Notes under the pieces: generated by a model
Databases searched by the model: none
Seen by the model: the letters and a program-made list of their open reading frames with translations, nothing else
What the model was told of the DNA's origin: nothing
Made by a program: the position numbers and the translations under genes
Source of the DNA: Anaeromyxobacter soli
Lineage (GTDB): Bacteria; Myxococcota; Myxococcia; Myxococcales; Anaeromyxobacteraceae
Reading direction: 5' to 3'
DNA length: 64,000 nt
Assembly (NCBI RefSeq): GCF_022808855.1
Contig: NZ_JAKZLF010000014.1
Location: 1 to 64,000, forward strand
In this document: positions 1 through 8,852 of the stretch, piece after piece
Layout of the letters: each line of letters begins with the position of its first letter
Position numbering within the stretch: position 1 is the first letter of the stretch

Positions 1-117
1 CCCCTGCTCGCCGGGTCCCGTGCGCCGCCGCGAGCGGCTTCGCCGCTTCCGCGGCGTCGCCCCGGCGGGCTCGCTTCGCTCGCCTGTTCGCGAATCATGA
101 TCGGCGGCTCAGGCACG

Positions 118-160
118 CGGCCCTCGCGCGGCGGCCGCTCTGCCGCAGCGCGAGGGGCCG
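118..160 (-). terminator. GC-rich hairpin downstream of the porin-like gene
   Basis: A 12-bp stem (118-129 with 148-160, one bulged G) lies just past the stop of the leftward porin-like gene. It has no run of Ts, so it may be an intrinsic terminator of the GC-only kind or an mRNA-stabilising 3' hairpin. Confidence 0.4.
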
Positions 161-166
161 CTCCGG

Positions 167-1408
167 CTACAGCGCCAGCAAGGTCGAGAGCTCGAGCTGG
201 TTCGCCGTGTACGTGTCCGCGCCGGTCACCGTGGCGGTGTCCGTCACGTAGCGCGTCGCCTCGAGGCCGAGGCGCCAGCGCGAGGTGAGGTTCACGAGCG
301 CGCCGGCGGAGAGCTGGCTGTTCCGCCGGATCGGGCTCGAGGTCGCGCTCGCGGCCGGGAGGGTCGCGTCGCGCGGGTCCTCCCGCCCGGCGCCGAGGAG
401 GAGGGTGTACCCGGGCACGGGCGTCACGGCCGCCTGCGCCCACAGCCCGCGCGTCTCGACGTTCGACACGCGCGCCAGCGCGACGTCCGCGACGACGCCC
501 TTCGCGTTCACGGCGTAGAGGATGTCGAGGTTCTCGCCCGCGAACGCGCCGCCCACGAGCTGCACGTAGGGGAGGTCGAGCTTCAGGTCGAGCGCGAGGG
601 CGCGGCTCTCGGCGGTGACGTCCTTCGCGGCCCGGTCGGCGGTGGCCGCGAAGGAGTACTTCTCGCGCCCGGCGTGGCCGGACACCCCCAGCTCCGCCGT
701 CGCCTTGCCGCCGGGCCGGTACACGCCCGCGACGCGCGCCTCCACGTTCGGCGTCCCCGAGCGTTCCCCCGCCGGCCCCGGCGCGCCGTTCGCCGCGTCG
801 GCGGTGACGCCGGCGCGGTCGAGCGGCGCGAGCGCGCCCAGCTGGTAGACGACGCCGAACGTCCGCCCCAGATCCCCGGAGACGCGCACCTGCGGCGCGC
901 GGCGGTAGAGGAAGCCCGCGCCCGCGAAGCGCGGCGTGGCGAGGTGCGAGAGGCTCTGCGCGAAGTACGGCCCGCCCACGATCCCCCAGGTCTGGCCGGC
1001 GAGCACGGTGAGGTTCGCGAGCTCGGGCCAGGCGGCGGAGACCCACGCGTGCCTGAGCCGCACGAGCGGCAGCGACGGATCGTCGGACCCGACGGTGTTT
1101 CCTCCCATGAAGTCGAGCTCCACGAGCGCCTTCAGCTTCGCGTTCGCGAGGAGGCCGTCGGAGGGGATGCCGACGTTGAGGCGCAGCCGGCTCTGGCGCA
1201 CGCCCATGCCGAGCGCCGCCTCGCCGTCCGGACCGCCCCGCGCGAAGCGAGGCAGGTCGTTCGCGTTCAGCGCGCCGGAGCTCGCGTAGGTGTTGAGGAG
1301 GAGCCAGCCCGAGGTGTCGAGGGTGAGCTTCTGCGGCTCGTCGGGGAGGGCGGCGAGCGGTGAGGCGAGGAGCAGGGCGGCGGCGAGCAGCGGGGCGGGG
1401 CGCGTCAT
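167..1408 (-). CDS. Outer-membrane beta-barrel (porin-like) protein
   Basis: Predicted 413-residue exported protein. The first 20 or so residues form a signal peptide (MTRPAPLLAAALLLASPLAA). The rest is rich in alternating hydrophobic/polar segments with repeated Gly/Ala/Arg and aromatic girdle residues, and it ends in a short hydrophobic strand (LSTLLAL), as expected of an outer-membrane barrel. Length fits the DcaP/OprP-like porin size class, but I see no diagnostic motif, so the substrate is unknown. The ATG has GGAGAAGG about 5 bases upstream. It is transcribed divergently from fadL at 1708 across a region with inverted repeats. Confidence 0.7.
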   Translation of the reverse strand: MTRPAPLLAAALLLASPLAALPDEPQKLTLDTSGWLLLNTYASSGALNANDLPRFARGGPDGEAALGMGVRQSRLRLNVGIPSDGLLANAKLKALVELDFMGGNTVGSDDPSLPLVRLRHAWVSAAWPELANLTVLAGQTWGIVGGPYFAQSLSHLATPRFAGAGFLYRRAPQVRVSGDLGRTFGVVYQLGALAPLDRAGVTADAANGAPGPAGERSGTPNVEARVAGVYRPGGKATAELGVSGHAGREKYSFAATADRAAKDVTAESRALALDLKLDLPYVQLVGGAFAGENLDILYAVNAKGVVADVALARVSNVETRGLWAQAAVTPVPGYTLLLGAGREDPRDATLPAASATSSPIRRNSQLSAGALVNLTSRWRLGLEATRYVTDTATVTGADTYTANQLELSTLLAL

Positions 1409-1449
1409 GGGTCCTTCTCCGCGGGGCAGGGGAAAGGATCGATGCTAGC

Positions 1450-1493
1450 GAGTCCCGAGTGGGACTCACAACCCTCCCGGGCTCGACCCGGGA
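1450..1493. promoter_or_regulatory. Two adjacent perfect inverted repeats between divergent genes
   Basis: GAGTCCC-gagt-GGGACTC at 1450-1467 and TCCCGGG-ctcga-CCCGGGA at 1475-1493 are both perfect 7-bp inverted repeats. They lie 40-85 bases upstream of the leftward porin-like gene and in its shared promoter region with fadL. The spacing suits dimeric repressor operators; the regulator is unknown. Confidence 0.4.
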
Positions 1494-1652
1494 ATCACGC
1501 AGCGCGTCGAGTGGAGAGTGAAGCTCGGGCTGCGGTCCTTCGGGGTGATCCACGCGTGGTCTCGGTACCCACGTCACCGGACCGCTAGAGTGACGCGCGG
1601 TGTCAGCTCGCGTCGAGCCGGCGTGCTCGACGCGAAAAGACTCGGTCTCGCT

Positions 1653-1685
1653 CCCGTCATCGTGCGCGACGCGCCCGATGACGGG
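1653..1685 (+). promoter_or_regulatory. 10-bp perfect stem-loop just before the fadL ribosome-binding site
   Basis: CCCGTCATCG at 1653-1662 pairs perfectly with CGATGACGGG at 1676-1685 around a 13-base loop. The stem ends 8 bases before the AAGGAGG Shine-Dalgarno sequence (1694-1700). It would sit in the 5' leader of fadL and could affect translation or mRNA stability, or act as an operator at the DNA level. Confidence 0.45.
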
Positions 1686-1707
1686 TGTCGAACAAGGAGG
1701 GGATCCC

Positions 1708-3090
1708 GTGACGAAGACCCACCTGCGACGCACCTCCCTCATCGCCGCGGTCGCGCTCGCGCTCTGGGCCCCGCCGAGCGGCGCCCGCGCCTCCGGCTTC
1801 CAGCTGGTGGAGCAGAACGGGAGCGGGCTCGGGAACGCCTACGCCGGCCAGGCCGCCGCGGCGGAGGACGCGAGCACCATCTTCTTCAACCCCGCCGGCC
1901 TGACCCGGGTGCCGGGCCTGCAGCTCGTGGCGGCGCTGGACTTCATCCGGCCTTCTCCCGACTTCACGGACAGCGGGAGCACGCGGGCCACGCCGCTGCA
2001 GCCTTCGCTGGGCGGCAACGGCGGCGACGGCGGCTCCCTGTCGCTCGTCCCGAGCGGCTACGTCTCGTTCGAGACCGTCCCCGGACTCATCTGGACGGGC
2101 CTCGGCGTGAGCGTCCCGTTCGGCCTCGAGACGAACTGGGACTCGGGGTGGGTGGGCCGCTTCCACGCCCTCAAGTCCTCGGTCGAGACCATCAACCTCA
2201 ACCCCACGGTGGCGTGGAAGATCGCGCCGTGGCTGTCGGTCGGCGCCGGCGCGAACTACCAGCGGCTCGACGCCGAGCTGACGAACGCCGTGAACTACAG
2301 CGCCGCCGCCTTCGCGGCCGGCGGCGCCGCGGCGCTCGCCGCCGTCGCGGCCTCCGGCTGCGGCACCGCCGCGGGCGGCTGCGAGGGCGTCGCCAAGGTC
2401 TCGGGCGACACCTGGACCTGGGGCTGGAACGCCGGCGCGATGCTGGAGCTGCCGACGCAGACGCGCGTCGGGGTCTCGTACCGCTCGACGATGAAGCACC
2501 ACGTGAAGGGAGACGTCTCCTTCAGCAACCGGCCGGCGCTGCTCGCCACCGGGCTGCCGAACGGCCCCGTCAAGACGACCATCGAGATGCCGGACACGGT
2601 CTCGGTGGCGGTCGCGCAGAAGGTCCTTCCCGCGCTCGAGCTGCTCGCAGACTTCACCTGGACGGGCTGGTCCTCTATCACGGACCTCTCCATCTACAGA
2701 AAGAGCGGCGCGCCGCTCTCGAGCACGCCCCTCGAGTTCGACGACAGCTGGCGCGTCGGGCTCGGCGCGAACTACCAGGCGACCCAGATGCTGAAGGTCC
2801 GGCTCGGCACCGCCTTCGACAAGACGCCGGTCCAGGACGAGTTCCGCACGCCGCGCCTGCCCGACGAGGATCGCTGGTGGGCGGCGGCCGGCCTCCAGTG
2901 GGCGTTCTCGAGGCAGGCGGCCATCGACGTCGGCGGCGCGTACCTGTTCATCAAGGAGGCGAGCAGCAACCTCCCGAACGTCGATCCGCGCCCGCCGACG
3001 GGCTTCCAGCCCTCGCCGCGCGGCGCGCTCGTCGGCTCGTACGACGCCAGCGTCTGGATTGCGAGCGCGCAGGCGCGTTACTCGTTCTGA
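1708..3090 (+). CDS. FadL/OmpP1-family outer-membrane long-chain fatty acid transporter
   Basis: 460-residue outer-membrane barrel of the FadL family, which passes long-chain fatty acids and other hydrophobic compounds across the outer membrane. After the signal peptide (ending near PSGARA) the mature N-terminus reads SGFQLVEQNGSGLGNAYAGQ, followed by EDASTIFFNPAGL, the typical FadL hatch-region signature. The protein ends in an aromatic strand (ARYSF). The GTG at 1708 is chosen because AAGGAGG lies 7 bases upstream and the signal peptide starts directly after it. It is followed by a lipase-like lipoprotein gene and a second FadL gene, which suggests lipid uptake. Confidence 0.9.
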   Translation: MTKTHLRRTSLIAAVALALWAPPSGARASGFQLVEQNGSGLGNAYAGQAAAAEDASTIFFNPAGLTRVPGLQLVAALDFIRPSPDFTDSGSTRATPLQPSLGGNGGDGGSLSLVPSGYVSFETVPGLIWTGLGVSVPFGLETNWDSGWVGRFHALKSSVETINLNPTVAWKIAPWLSVGAGANYQRLDAELTNAVNYSAAAFAAGGAAALAAVAASGCGTAAGGCEGVAKVSGDTWTWGWNAGAMLELPTQTRVGVSYRSTMKHHVKGDVSFSNRPALLATGLPNGPVKTTIEMPDTVSVAVAQKVLPALELLADFTWTGWSSITDLSIYRKSGAPLSSTPLEFDDSWRVGLGANYQATQMLKVRLGTAFDKTPVQDEFRTPRLPDEDRWWAAAGLQWAFSRQAAIDVGGAYLFIKEASSNLPNVDPRPPTGFQPSPRGALVGSYDASVWIASAQARYSF

Positions 3091-3104
3091 CCGCTCCTCT
3101 TGGG

Positions 3105-3135
3105 TGGCGCGCGTCCTGTCGAAGGGCGCGCGCCA
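3105..3135 (+). terminator. Hairpin after fadL
   Basis: TGGCGCGCG (3105-3113) pairs perfectly with CGCGCGCCA (3127-3135), 9 bp with a 13-base loop, 14 bases past the fadL stop. No T-run follows, so termination efficiency is uncertain. Confidence 0.45.
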
Positions 3136-3262
3136 CGCGATCACGTGAGCGTCGGAGCCGCTCGCGCTCAGGTCTTTCCTCGCGACCGAGAGCCGAGAGC
3201 TCCCGTGCGCGCGCCGCCTCGCGTTCGCGCCGAGGATGACGCGGCGCGCCGGGCGCTCTTTC

Positions 3263-3291
3263 TTGACTTCACGTAGGCTGACGCGCAAATC
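3263..3291 (+). promoter_or_regulatory. Possible sigma70-type promoter of the lipase-like gene
   Basis: TTGACT at 3263, a 17-base spacer, then CAAATC at 3286 resemble -35/-10 elements in one of the less GC-rich stretches of the window, about 57 bases before the ATG at 3349. The -10 match is poor, so this is tentative. Confidence 0.25.
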
Positions 3292-3348
3292 GGTCCATTT
3301 GTCCCCGTAGCTTTCTCTACTCCCCGTCCGCGTCACGAGGAGACATCG

Positions 3349-6300
3349 ATGTTCCATCGCCGCGCCACGATTCTGGCCGCCGCGGTTCTGGCGGCCGCCT
3401 GCACGCAGTCGGTCGAGCAGAACGGACCGCCCGACGTGCTGGTCTTCGCGTCCTTCTCTCCCCCCGCCATCCCGCTCCCCAACGACCTCGCCCTCCAGAG
3501 CGCCCCCACGCTGCCGGCAGGGCTCCAGAAGGAGCTGCTCCAGTCGTTCGTGGTGAAGGGCGGCTTCCCGAGCGACCAGGAGGTCGCGATCACCGTCCCG
3601 TTCCACACCTCCACCCGGAACGTCGACGACGGGACCTACTCGCGCTCGGCGACCCCCCCGAGCCTGGACCTCAAGACGGTGAACGAGAGCACCGTCGCGG
3701 TGCTGAAGATCACCGCCGGCGCCGCCGAGCGGATCCCCGTCGAGGTGGGCGGGTACGCGAACGGCGTGCTCGCCCTCCGCAAGGTCGCGGACGCCGCCGG
3801 CAGCCGCCGCTGGGCGCCGGGGCGCTACGTCGCCGCGCTGCGCGGCGGTGAGCACGGCGTGAAGACGACCGACGGCCGCGCCGTGGCGGCCGAAAGGCCC
3901 ATCGCCCTCGTCGCGCAGGGCGTCGATCTCACGAGCCACGAGAACCAGCCGCCCGGGATCACGCCGGCGCAGGTGCAGCAGCTCAGCTCGCTCCAGGCGC
4001 TCTACGCGGGCTCCGTGGGGTGGAAGCCCGTCGAGACGCAGACGCCCTCCGGCCTCACCGTCCTCTGGCAGGCCTCGACCGTGCCGGGCCAGCTCTCCGC
4101 GTTCGCCGCGGTGGACACGGTCTTCCCCCACCAGGAGATCGCGAGCGTCCAGACCTTCGGGACGCAGCCCTCGACGGCGAGCCCGCTGACCGACAGCGGC
4201 TCGGGCCAGATCCCCTTCCCGTCCGACTTCCTCCTCGACCCCGCCTCCGGCAAGGTGCGCAACAACCCCGCCTTCGGGCCGGCGGCGGCCGGCCTCGCCA
4301 CCCTCGACGGCTTCTCGACGACGGGCATGATGCTCGTCCCGCTGACGGCGCCGGTGAAGGCCGCGACCGTGAACGCGAACAGCGTCCTCGTCTTCGAGCT
4401 GCCCGCCGGCGGGACCCCCCGCCGCATGCGCGACGTCGCCGCCGCGCTCGGCGCCGGGGCGCCCGGCTCGGCGGAGTACCTCACGCAGCCGCCCGCGCTG
4501 AACCGCGACGTGCAGGGGACGAGCGTCACGACCGCGCTCGGGCTCCAGCCCGGAATTCCGGTCCCCACGCCGACGCCCGCCGGGATCGTCTACGTCCCGC
4601 CGCTCAAGCAGAAGACCCGCTATGCCGTCATCGTCACCGATCGCGTCAAGGACACGCAGGACGCGGCCCTCGTGCGCAGCACGCTCGCCGAGATCGTGTT
4701 CGGGTTCCAGAACCCCCTCGTCGTGGACGGCAAGTCGCAGATCCCCGGCGTGAGCGACGCTGACGCGGGCGGCCTGCAGGCGCTCCGGACCGGGCTCGCG
4801 CCGCTGCTCGACAACCTCGGCGCGCTCTCCGGCGACGCCTCGCTCACCCGCGACCACGTCGTCCTCGCCTACACGGTCACCACCCAGACCGTGACCGACG
4901 TGAGCGTCAAGCTCTCCGCGGCGCCGTACGATCCGAACGGCGACGGCAACATGGCGGACAACGCCGCGTTCACCACGGTGGCGGCGGCGCCCCTCGACCT
5001 CGCGAGCTTCGGCATCACGGCCGCGCAGCAGGCGGCGCTGTTCCCGAGCGTGGCCGCGTTCCTCGACGCCCGCTTCGTGAGCCTCGACGCCATCAACCCG
5101 GCGAACGGCGCGCTCAACCCCGACCCGAGCGCGTGGACGCCCGTCCAGCTCTCGGCGACGGTGGCCGTGCCGAAGTGCGGCGCGCCGCCCTGCGTCGCGC
5201 CCCTCGTCGTGTGGCACCACGGGCTGAACGGCGGGCGGCTGCAGATGCTGGGCGTCGCCGAGTCCCTCGCCGCGAAGGGCTTCGTGGTCATCGCCACGGA
5301 CGCGCCCTACCACGGCGATCGCGCCTTCTGCTCGCAGAACTCCGACTGCACCACCGACGGCACCGCCGACGGCGTGTGCACGCCCGACGCCGCGCGCGCC
5401 GGCCAGGGTGACGCGGTCGCGCCGGGCACCTGCACGACGGGGCACCTGCGTCTCGGCAACGACTTCACCACCGAGGCCTCCGGGAACTACTTCATCTCGG
5501 GCAACTTCTTCCGCATCCGGGACGGCATCCGGCAGGACCTCTTCGACCACGCCGCCCTCATCCTCGCCGCCGCCCGGCCGCCGCCAGGAAGCGGCTTCCC
5601 GCAGCCGCAGGTGAACGCGCTCGCGGCCGCGCTCGCGGGCCACGGCGTCGGGATCGACCCGACGCGCGTCTACCTCGAGGGGCTCTCGCTCGGCGGGATC
5701 AACGGCACGGAGATCGCCGCCACGAACCCGCGCGTCTCGCGCGCGGTGCTCTCCTCGCCGGGCGGCACGCTCACCGACATCTTCACGAACGCCCCGGCGT
5801 TCAAGGCGGCGGTCGATCAGCTCTTCCTCTCGCTCGGCATCGACCGCTCGAAGATCGCGACCGATCCGGCGGTGGCGGCCCGCTACGTCCAGACGCTCAT
5901 CCTGGCGAAGTGGATCCTCGACCCGGCCGACCCGATCAACTACGCCCAGCACGTCCAGACGAAGCTCCCGAGCCCGCTCGCCGCGCTCGGGCCGCTCGCC
6001 TCCTCGACCACGGCCACCTTCGGTCAGCTCTCGAAGTGCGACCCGGTGGTGCCGAACCGGACCACGGTCGTCGGCGGCGTCCCGCTCGCCTACGGAGACC
6101 TGCTCCTCGACCTCGGGGCCATCGACGCGACCCTCTACGACAGCCGCTCCGCCGCGGGCGGCTGCGTCGACCACGGGGTCATCCTCGACACCTTCGCGCC
6201 GCTCTTCGGCGGCACGTCCATCGGCGGTCCGGTGCGCGAGGACGCGGCCCGGTTCCTGCTCGACCGCACCCTTCCCGCTCCCGCCGTGACGCTCGACTGA
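3349..6300 (+). CDS. Large lipoprotein with alpha/beta-hydrolase (lipase-like) domain
   Basis: 983-residue predicted lipoprotein. The lipobox LAAAC places the lipidated Cys at residue 18. The N-terminal two thirds is a repetitive Ala/Pro/Thr-rich beta region like the N-terminal domain of bacterial lipases of the VolA/'virulence factor lipase' type. The C-terminal third is an alpha/beta hydrolase: HHG oxyanion region near 623-625, nucleophile elbow GLSLGG with Ser780, and a late CVDHG His near 942. A Cys-rich insert (about 659-690, Cys spaced like small disulfide loops) interrupts the hydrolase. It lies between two FadL genes; by analogy with surface lipases it would release fatty acids for them. 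The substrate is inferred, not shown. Confidence 0.75.
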   Translation: MFHRRATILAAAVLAAACTQSVEQNGPPDVLVFASFSPPAIPLPNDLALQSAPTLPAGLQKELLQSFVVKGGFPSDQEVAITVPFHTSTRNVDDGTYSRSATPPSLDLKTVNESTVAVLKITAGAAERIPVEVGGYANGVLALRKVADAAGSRRWAPGRYVAALRGGEHGVKTTDGRAVAAERPIALVAQGVDLTSHENQPPGITPAQVQQLSSLQALYAGSVGWKPVETQTPSGLTVLWQASTVPGQLSAFAAVDTVFPHQEIASVQTFGTQPSTASPLTDSGSGQIPFPSDFLLDPASGKVRNNPAFGPAAAGLATLDGFSTTGMMLVPLTAPVKAATVNANSVLVFELPAGGTPRRMRDVAAALGAGAPGSAEYLTQPPALNRDVQGTSVTTALGLQPGIPVPTPTPAGIVYVPPLKQKTRYAVIVTDRVKDTQDAALVRSTLAEIVFGFQNPLVVDGKSQIPGVSDADAGGLQALRTGLAPLLDNLGALSGDASLTRDHVVLAYTVTTQTVTDVSVKLSAAPYDPNGDGNMADNAAFTTVAAAPLDLASFGITAAQQAALFPSVAAFLDARFVSLDAINPANGALNPDPSAWTPVQLSATVAVPKCGAPPCVAPLVVWHHGLNGGRLQMLGVAESLAAKGFVVIATDAPYHGDRAFCSQNSDCTTDGTADGVCTPDAARAGQGDAVAPGTCTTGHLRLGNDFTTEASGNYFISGNFFRIRDGIRQDLFDHAALILAAARPPPGSGFPQPQVNALAAALAGHGVGIDPTRVYLEGLSLGGINGTEIAATNPRVSRAVLSSPGGTLTDIFTNAPAFKAAVDQLFLSLGIDRSKIATDPAVAARYVQTLILAKWILDPADPINYAQHVQTKLPSPLAALGPLASSTTATFGQLSKCDPVVPNRTTVVGGVPLAYGDLLLDLGAIDATLYDSRSAAGGCVDHGVILDTFAPLFGGTSIGGPVREDAARFLLDRTLPAPAVTLD

Positions 6301-6316
6301 CGAGGAGACGCCACCC

Positions 6317-7573
6317 ATGCGCAAGACGATCCTGACGGCCCTCCTCCTCGTCCCGTCGCTCGTGCTCGCGAGCGGCTACGAGGTCATCAACGTCAACCCG
6401 CGCGACCTCGCGCTCTCCTCGTCGGCCGTCGGCGCCCAGGTCGACGCCGGCGCCGCGTTCATCAACCCCGCCGCGCTCTCCAAGCTCGACGGGCCCGCCG
6501 TCTCGGTGGCGGGCTCGTTCCTCGACATCTGGACCGACTGGACCGCGCCGGCGGGGAGCACGAGCCTCACCGGCAGCTCCACGACGCGCTTCGAGCCGGT
6601 CACGCCCGTCAACGTCTACGCGGGCTTCGGCACGAAGCTCGCCGGGCGCGGCCTCGGCGTCGGCGTGGGCTTCGGGAGCCCGTTCGGCGGCAACCAGTTC
6701 TGGAAGGACGACTGGCAGGGGCGCGCGCGCATCATCGAGGTGCAGCGGCGCTTCTTCGGCACCTACCTCACCGCCGGCTACGAGGTCATCCCGCAGGTGC
6801 GGGTCGGCGGCGGGCTCGTCTGGTACTACGGGTTCGAGTACCTGAAGCAGGGCATCCAGCCCTTCCCGGACGCCTACGGCGAGCTCGACACCAAGGGCGG
6901 CGCGCTCACCTACGACGTCTCCGCCGAGATCCAGCCTCTGCTGTCCGTCCCGCTCACCATCGGCGTGGACTACAAGCACAAGGCGCACGCGACGCTGAAG
7001 GGCGACGGCAACTTCGAGGTGCCGCCGGCCCTCGAGGGCCCGGAGACGCAGGACCAGGGCGTCACGCACGACGTCACGATCCCGAACCTCCTCAACCTCG
7101 GCGTGGGCTACCGCGTGGCGAAGCCGCTCCTCGTCACGCTGCAGTGGTCCTGGTCGCGCTGGGTCGTGTACCGCGACGACACGTTCGTGGGCGACAAGGG
7201 GCTCACGCTCTCCGTGCCTCGCGACTACCGCAACGGCAACGTCATCCGCGGCGGCGTGGAGTGGGAGGTGAGCCCGACGCTCGCCCTCCGGCTCGGGCTC
7301 ATGCGCGATCAGTCGGGCCTCCGCAAGACCACCTACTCGCCGACGCTCCCCGACTCGAACACGACGGGCGCCTCGACCGGCCTCACCTGGGCGTTCGGCA
7401 ACCGCGGGCTGGCGGCGAACGCGGCGTTCTTCTACGGCCGGCGAGACAAGGTCACGCCGGAGGGGACGACCGCCTTCCCGGGCACGTTCCAGACCGACGT
7501 GGTCATCGTGTCCGCGGGCCTGTCGTGGAACACCAACCTGCACCTCGCGGGGCAGACGGCGCCGATGCCCTAG
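6317..7573 (+). CDS. FadL/OmpP1-family outer-membrane transporter (second copy)
   Basis: 418-residue outer-membrane barrel with a short signal peptide ending near LVLAS. The mature N-terminus SGYEVINVNPRDLALSSSAV and the AAFINPAALSKL segment are FadL-like. It starts 16 bases after the lipase-like gene with GAGGAG upstream, so the two are almost certainly cotranscribed. It is clearly diverged from the first FadL (1708), which points to different substrates rather than a recent duplication. A strong terminator follows. Confidence 0.85.
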   Translation: MRKTILTALLLVPSLVLASGYEVINVNPRDLALSSSAVGAQVDAGAAFINPAALSKLDGPAVSVAGSFLDIWTDWTAPAGSTSLTGSSTTRFEPVTPVNVYAGFGTKLAGRGLGVGVGFGSPFGGNQFWKDDWQGRARIIEVQRRFFGTYLTAGYEVIPQVRVGGGLVWYYGFEYLKQGIQPFPDAYGELDTKGGALTYDVSAEIQPLLSVPLTIGVDYKHKAHATLKGDGNFEVPPALEGPETQDQGVTHDVTIPNLLNLGVGYRVAKPLLVTLQWSWSRWVVYRDDTFVGDKGLTLSVPRDYRNGNVIRGGVEWEVSPTLALRLGLMRDQSGLRKTTYSPTLPDSNTTGASTGLTWAFGNRGLAANAAFFYGRRDKVTPEGTTAFPGTFQTDVVIVSAGLSWNTNLHLAGQTAPMP

Positions 7574-7598
7574 GGCGCCTTCAACGCTCAGCCGAAGA

Positions 7599-7637
7599 CG
7601 AAGGGCGGCGGTGGAGACACCGTCGCCCTTCGCTTTT
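7599..7637 (+). terminator. Strong intrinsic terminator after the lipase-FadL operon
   Basis: A 15-bp stem (7599-7613 with 7618-7632, one G-T pair) closed by a GAGA tetraloop is followed by CTTTTGC. It lies between convergent genes and could also serve the leftward dehydrogenase, although the T-run favours the rightward direction. Confidence 0.85.
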
Positions 7638-7652
7638 GCATGCGAGTCGCGG

Positions 7653-8681
7653 CTAGGCCTGCTCCGGCTCCTCGTTGTAGCGGCGCGCGGCGCGATCGCC
7701 GAGCGCGGTCAGGATCGAGCGCGCGAGGCCGCGGCGGAAGAGCTCACCCGGCAGCGCGATCGCCTCGCGGGCGCCCGGCTCGGCCGGCGGGAGGAGCCGG
7801 TTCACGACCCCCAGCGTGCGGACCACGGTGCCGGGGAAGAGCGCGTGGGCGATCCGGAGCGCCTTCGCGGGCACGCCCACCACCACGAAGCGCTCGTCGT
7901 TCTCGATCGCCCGCACGATCCGGCGCGCGGCGCGATCGGCGCTCGAGGTGACGAGCGGGAGCGACGCGGCGAGCGCGAACAGGCTCGCCTCCGCGTAGCG
8001 CTTCCCCTTCACGAGCGCGTGGCCGAAGGAGCCGGTGCGCATGAGCCCGGGGACGACCGTCACGACCCGCACCCCGTGGCGGATCGACTCCGCCGCGAGC
8101 GCCTCCGACCAGCCGCGCAGCGCGAACTTGGCCGCGTCGTAGGGCGCGAGGTGGGGGAGCCCCACCGCGGCGCCGATGGAGGTGACGTTCACGATCGTGC
8201 CGCGGCGCCGCTCCCGCATCCCGGGCAGCACCGCCTCGGCGGCGTGGAGCGCGCCCCAGAACATCACGTCCATCGCGCGGCGGTAGTCCTCGGTCTTCAT
8301 CGTCTCGACGGGGCCGACCTGGATGATGCCGGCGTTGTTCACGAGCACGTCGATGGGGCCGAGGTTCTGCTCCACGTCGGCCACGAGCCCCTGGATCCCG
8401 TCCTCGTCGGTGACGTCGCAGGGGAGCGCGGTGACGTCGATCCCCTCGGCCGCCAGGCCGCCCCGGGCGCGCTCGAGCTCCTCCTCGTCCCGGGCGCAGA
8501 TGACGACGCGCATGCCGCGCCGCCCCAGCTCGCGCGCGACGAGGAAGCCGAGCCCTCGCGAGCCGCCGGTGACGAACGCGATCTTCCCGGGCAGCCGGAC
8601 GCGCCCGATGCGCCGCGAGAGGGCGAGCGCCGTGGCGCCACCCAGGATGGCCAGCGCGGTCCAGGTCTCGAGTCGCCGCAC
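7653..8681 (-). CDS. Short-chain dehydrogenase/reductase, membrane-anchored
   Basis: 342-residue SDR. An N-terminal hydrophobic segment (TWTALAILGGATALAL) likely anchors it in the membrane. The Rossmann motif TGGSRGLG, the NNAG motif (VLVNNAGI) and the catalytic set Ser in NVTSIG with Tyr and Lys in APYDAAKFAL are all present. The C-terminal ~80 residues extend beyond the classical 250-residue SDR, as in dehydrogenase/reductase 7-like enzymes. The GTG start at 8681 is preceded by GAGGAG and opens directly into the membrane segment. Substrate unknown. It diverges from the carboxylesterase at 8853. Confidence 0.85.
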   Translation of the reverse strand: MRRLETWTALAILGGATALALSRRIGRVRLPGKIAFVTGGSRGLGFLVARELGRRGMRVVICARDEEELERARGGLAAEGIDVTALPCDVTDEDGIQGLVADVEQNLGPIDVLVNNAGIIQVGPVETMKTEDYRRAMDVMFWGALHAAEAVLPGMRERRRGTIVNVTSIGAAVGLPHLAPYDAAKFALRGWSEALAAESIRHGVRVVTVVPGLMRTGSFGHALVKGKRYAEASLFALAASLPLVTSSADRAARRIVRAIENDERFVVVGVPAKALRIAHALFPGTVVRTLGVVNRLLPPAEPGAREAIALPGELFRRGLARSILTALGDRAARRYNEEPEQA

Positions 8682-8852
8682 GTGGAATCTCCTCGGTCCG
8701 GCGGAAGCATGCGCACGGCGGGGCGGGGCGGCCGTCATCCCGCCGCCGGAATTGCCGGCCCGCGCGCACGTCGGGCAGGCGGCCACCGGGGCCCCCGGTC
8801 GAGCGGCGCCGTCCGGCGGGCGGCGATGGCGGAAGCGGGATAGCGTCTGTGG

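Noticed and set aside
1657-6324. Very long open frame on the minus strand across fadL and the lipase-like gene, and similar long frames elsewhere
   Set aside because: They are shadows produced by extreme GC at third codon positions. Their translations are Arg/Gly/Glu/His-rich without domains, and the opposite strand carries recognisable proteins.
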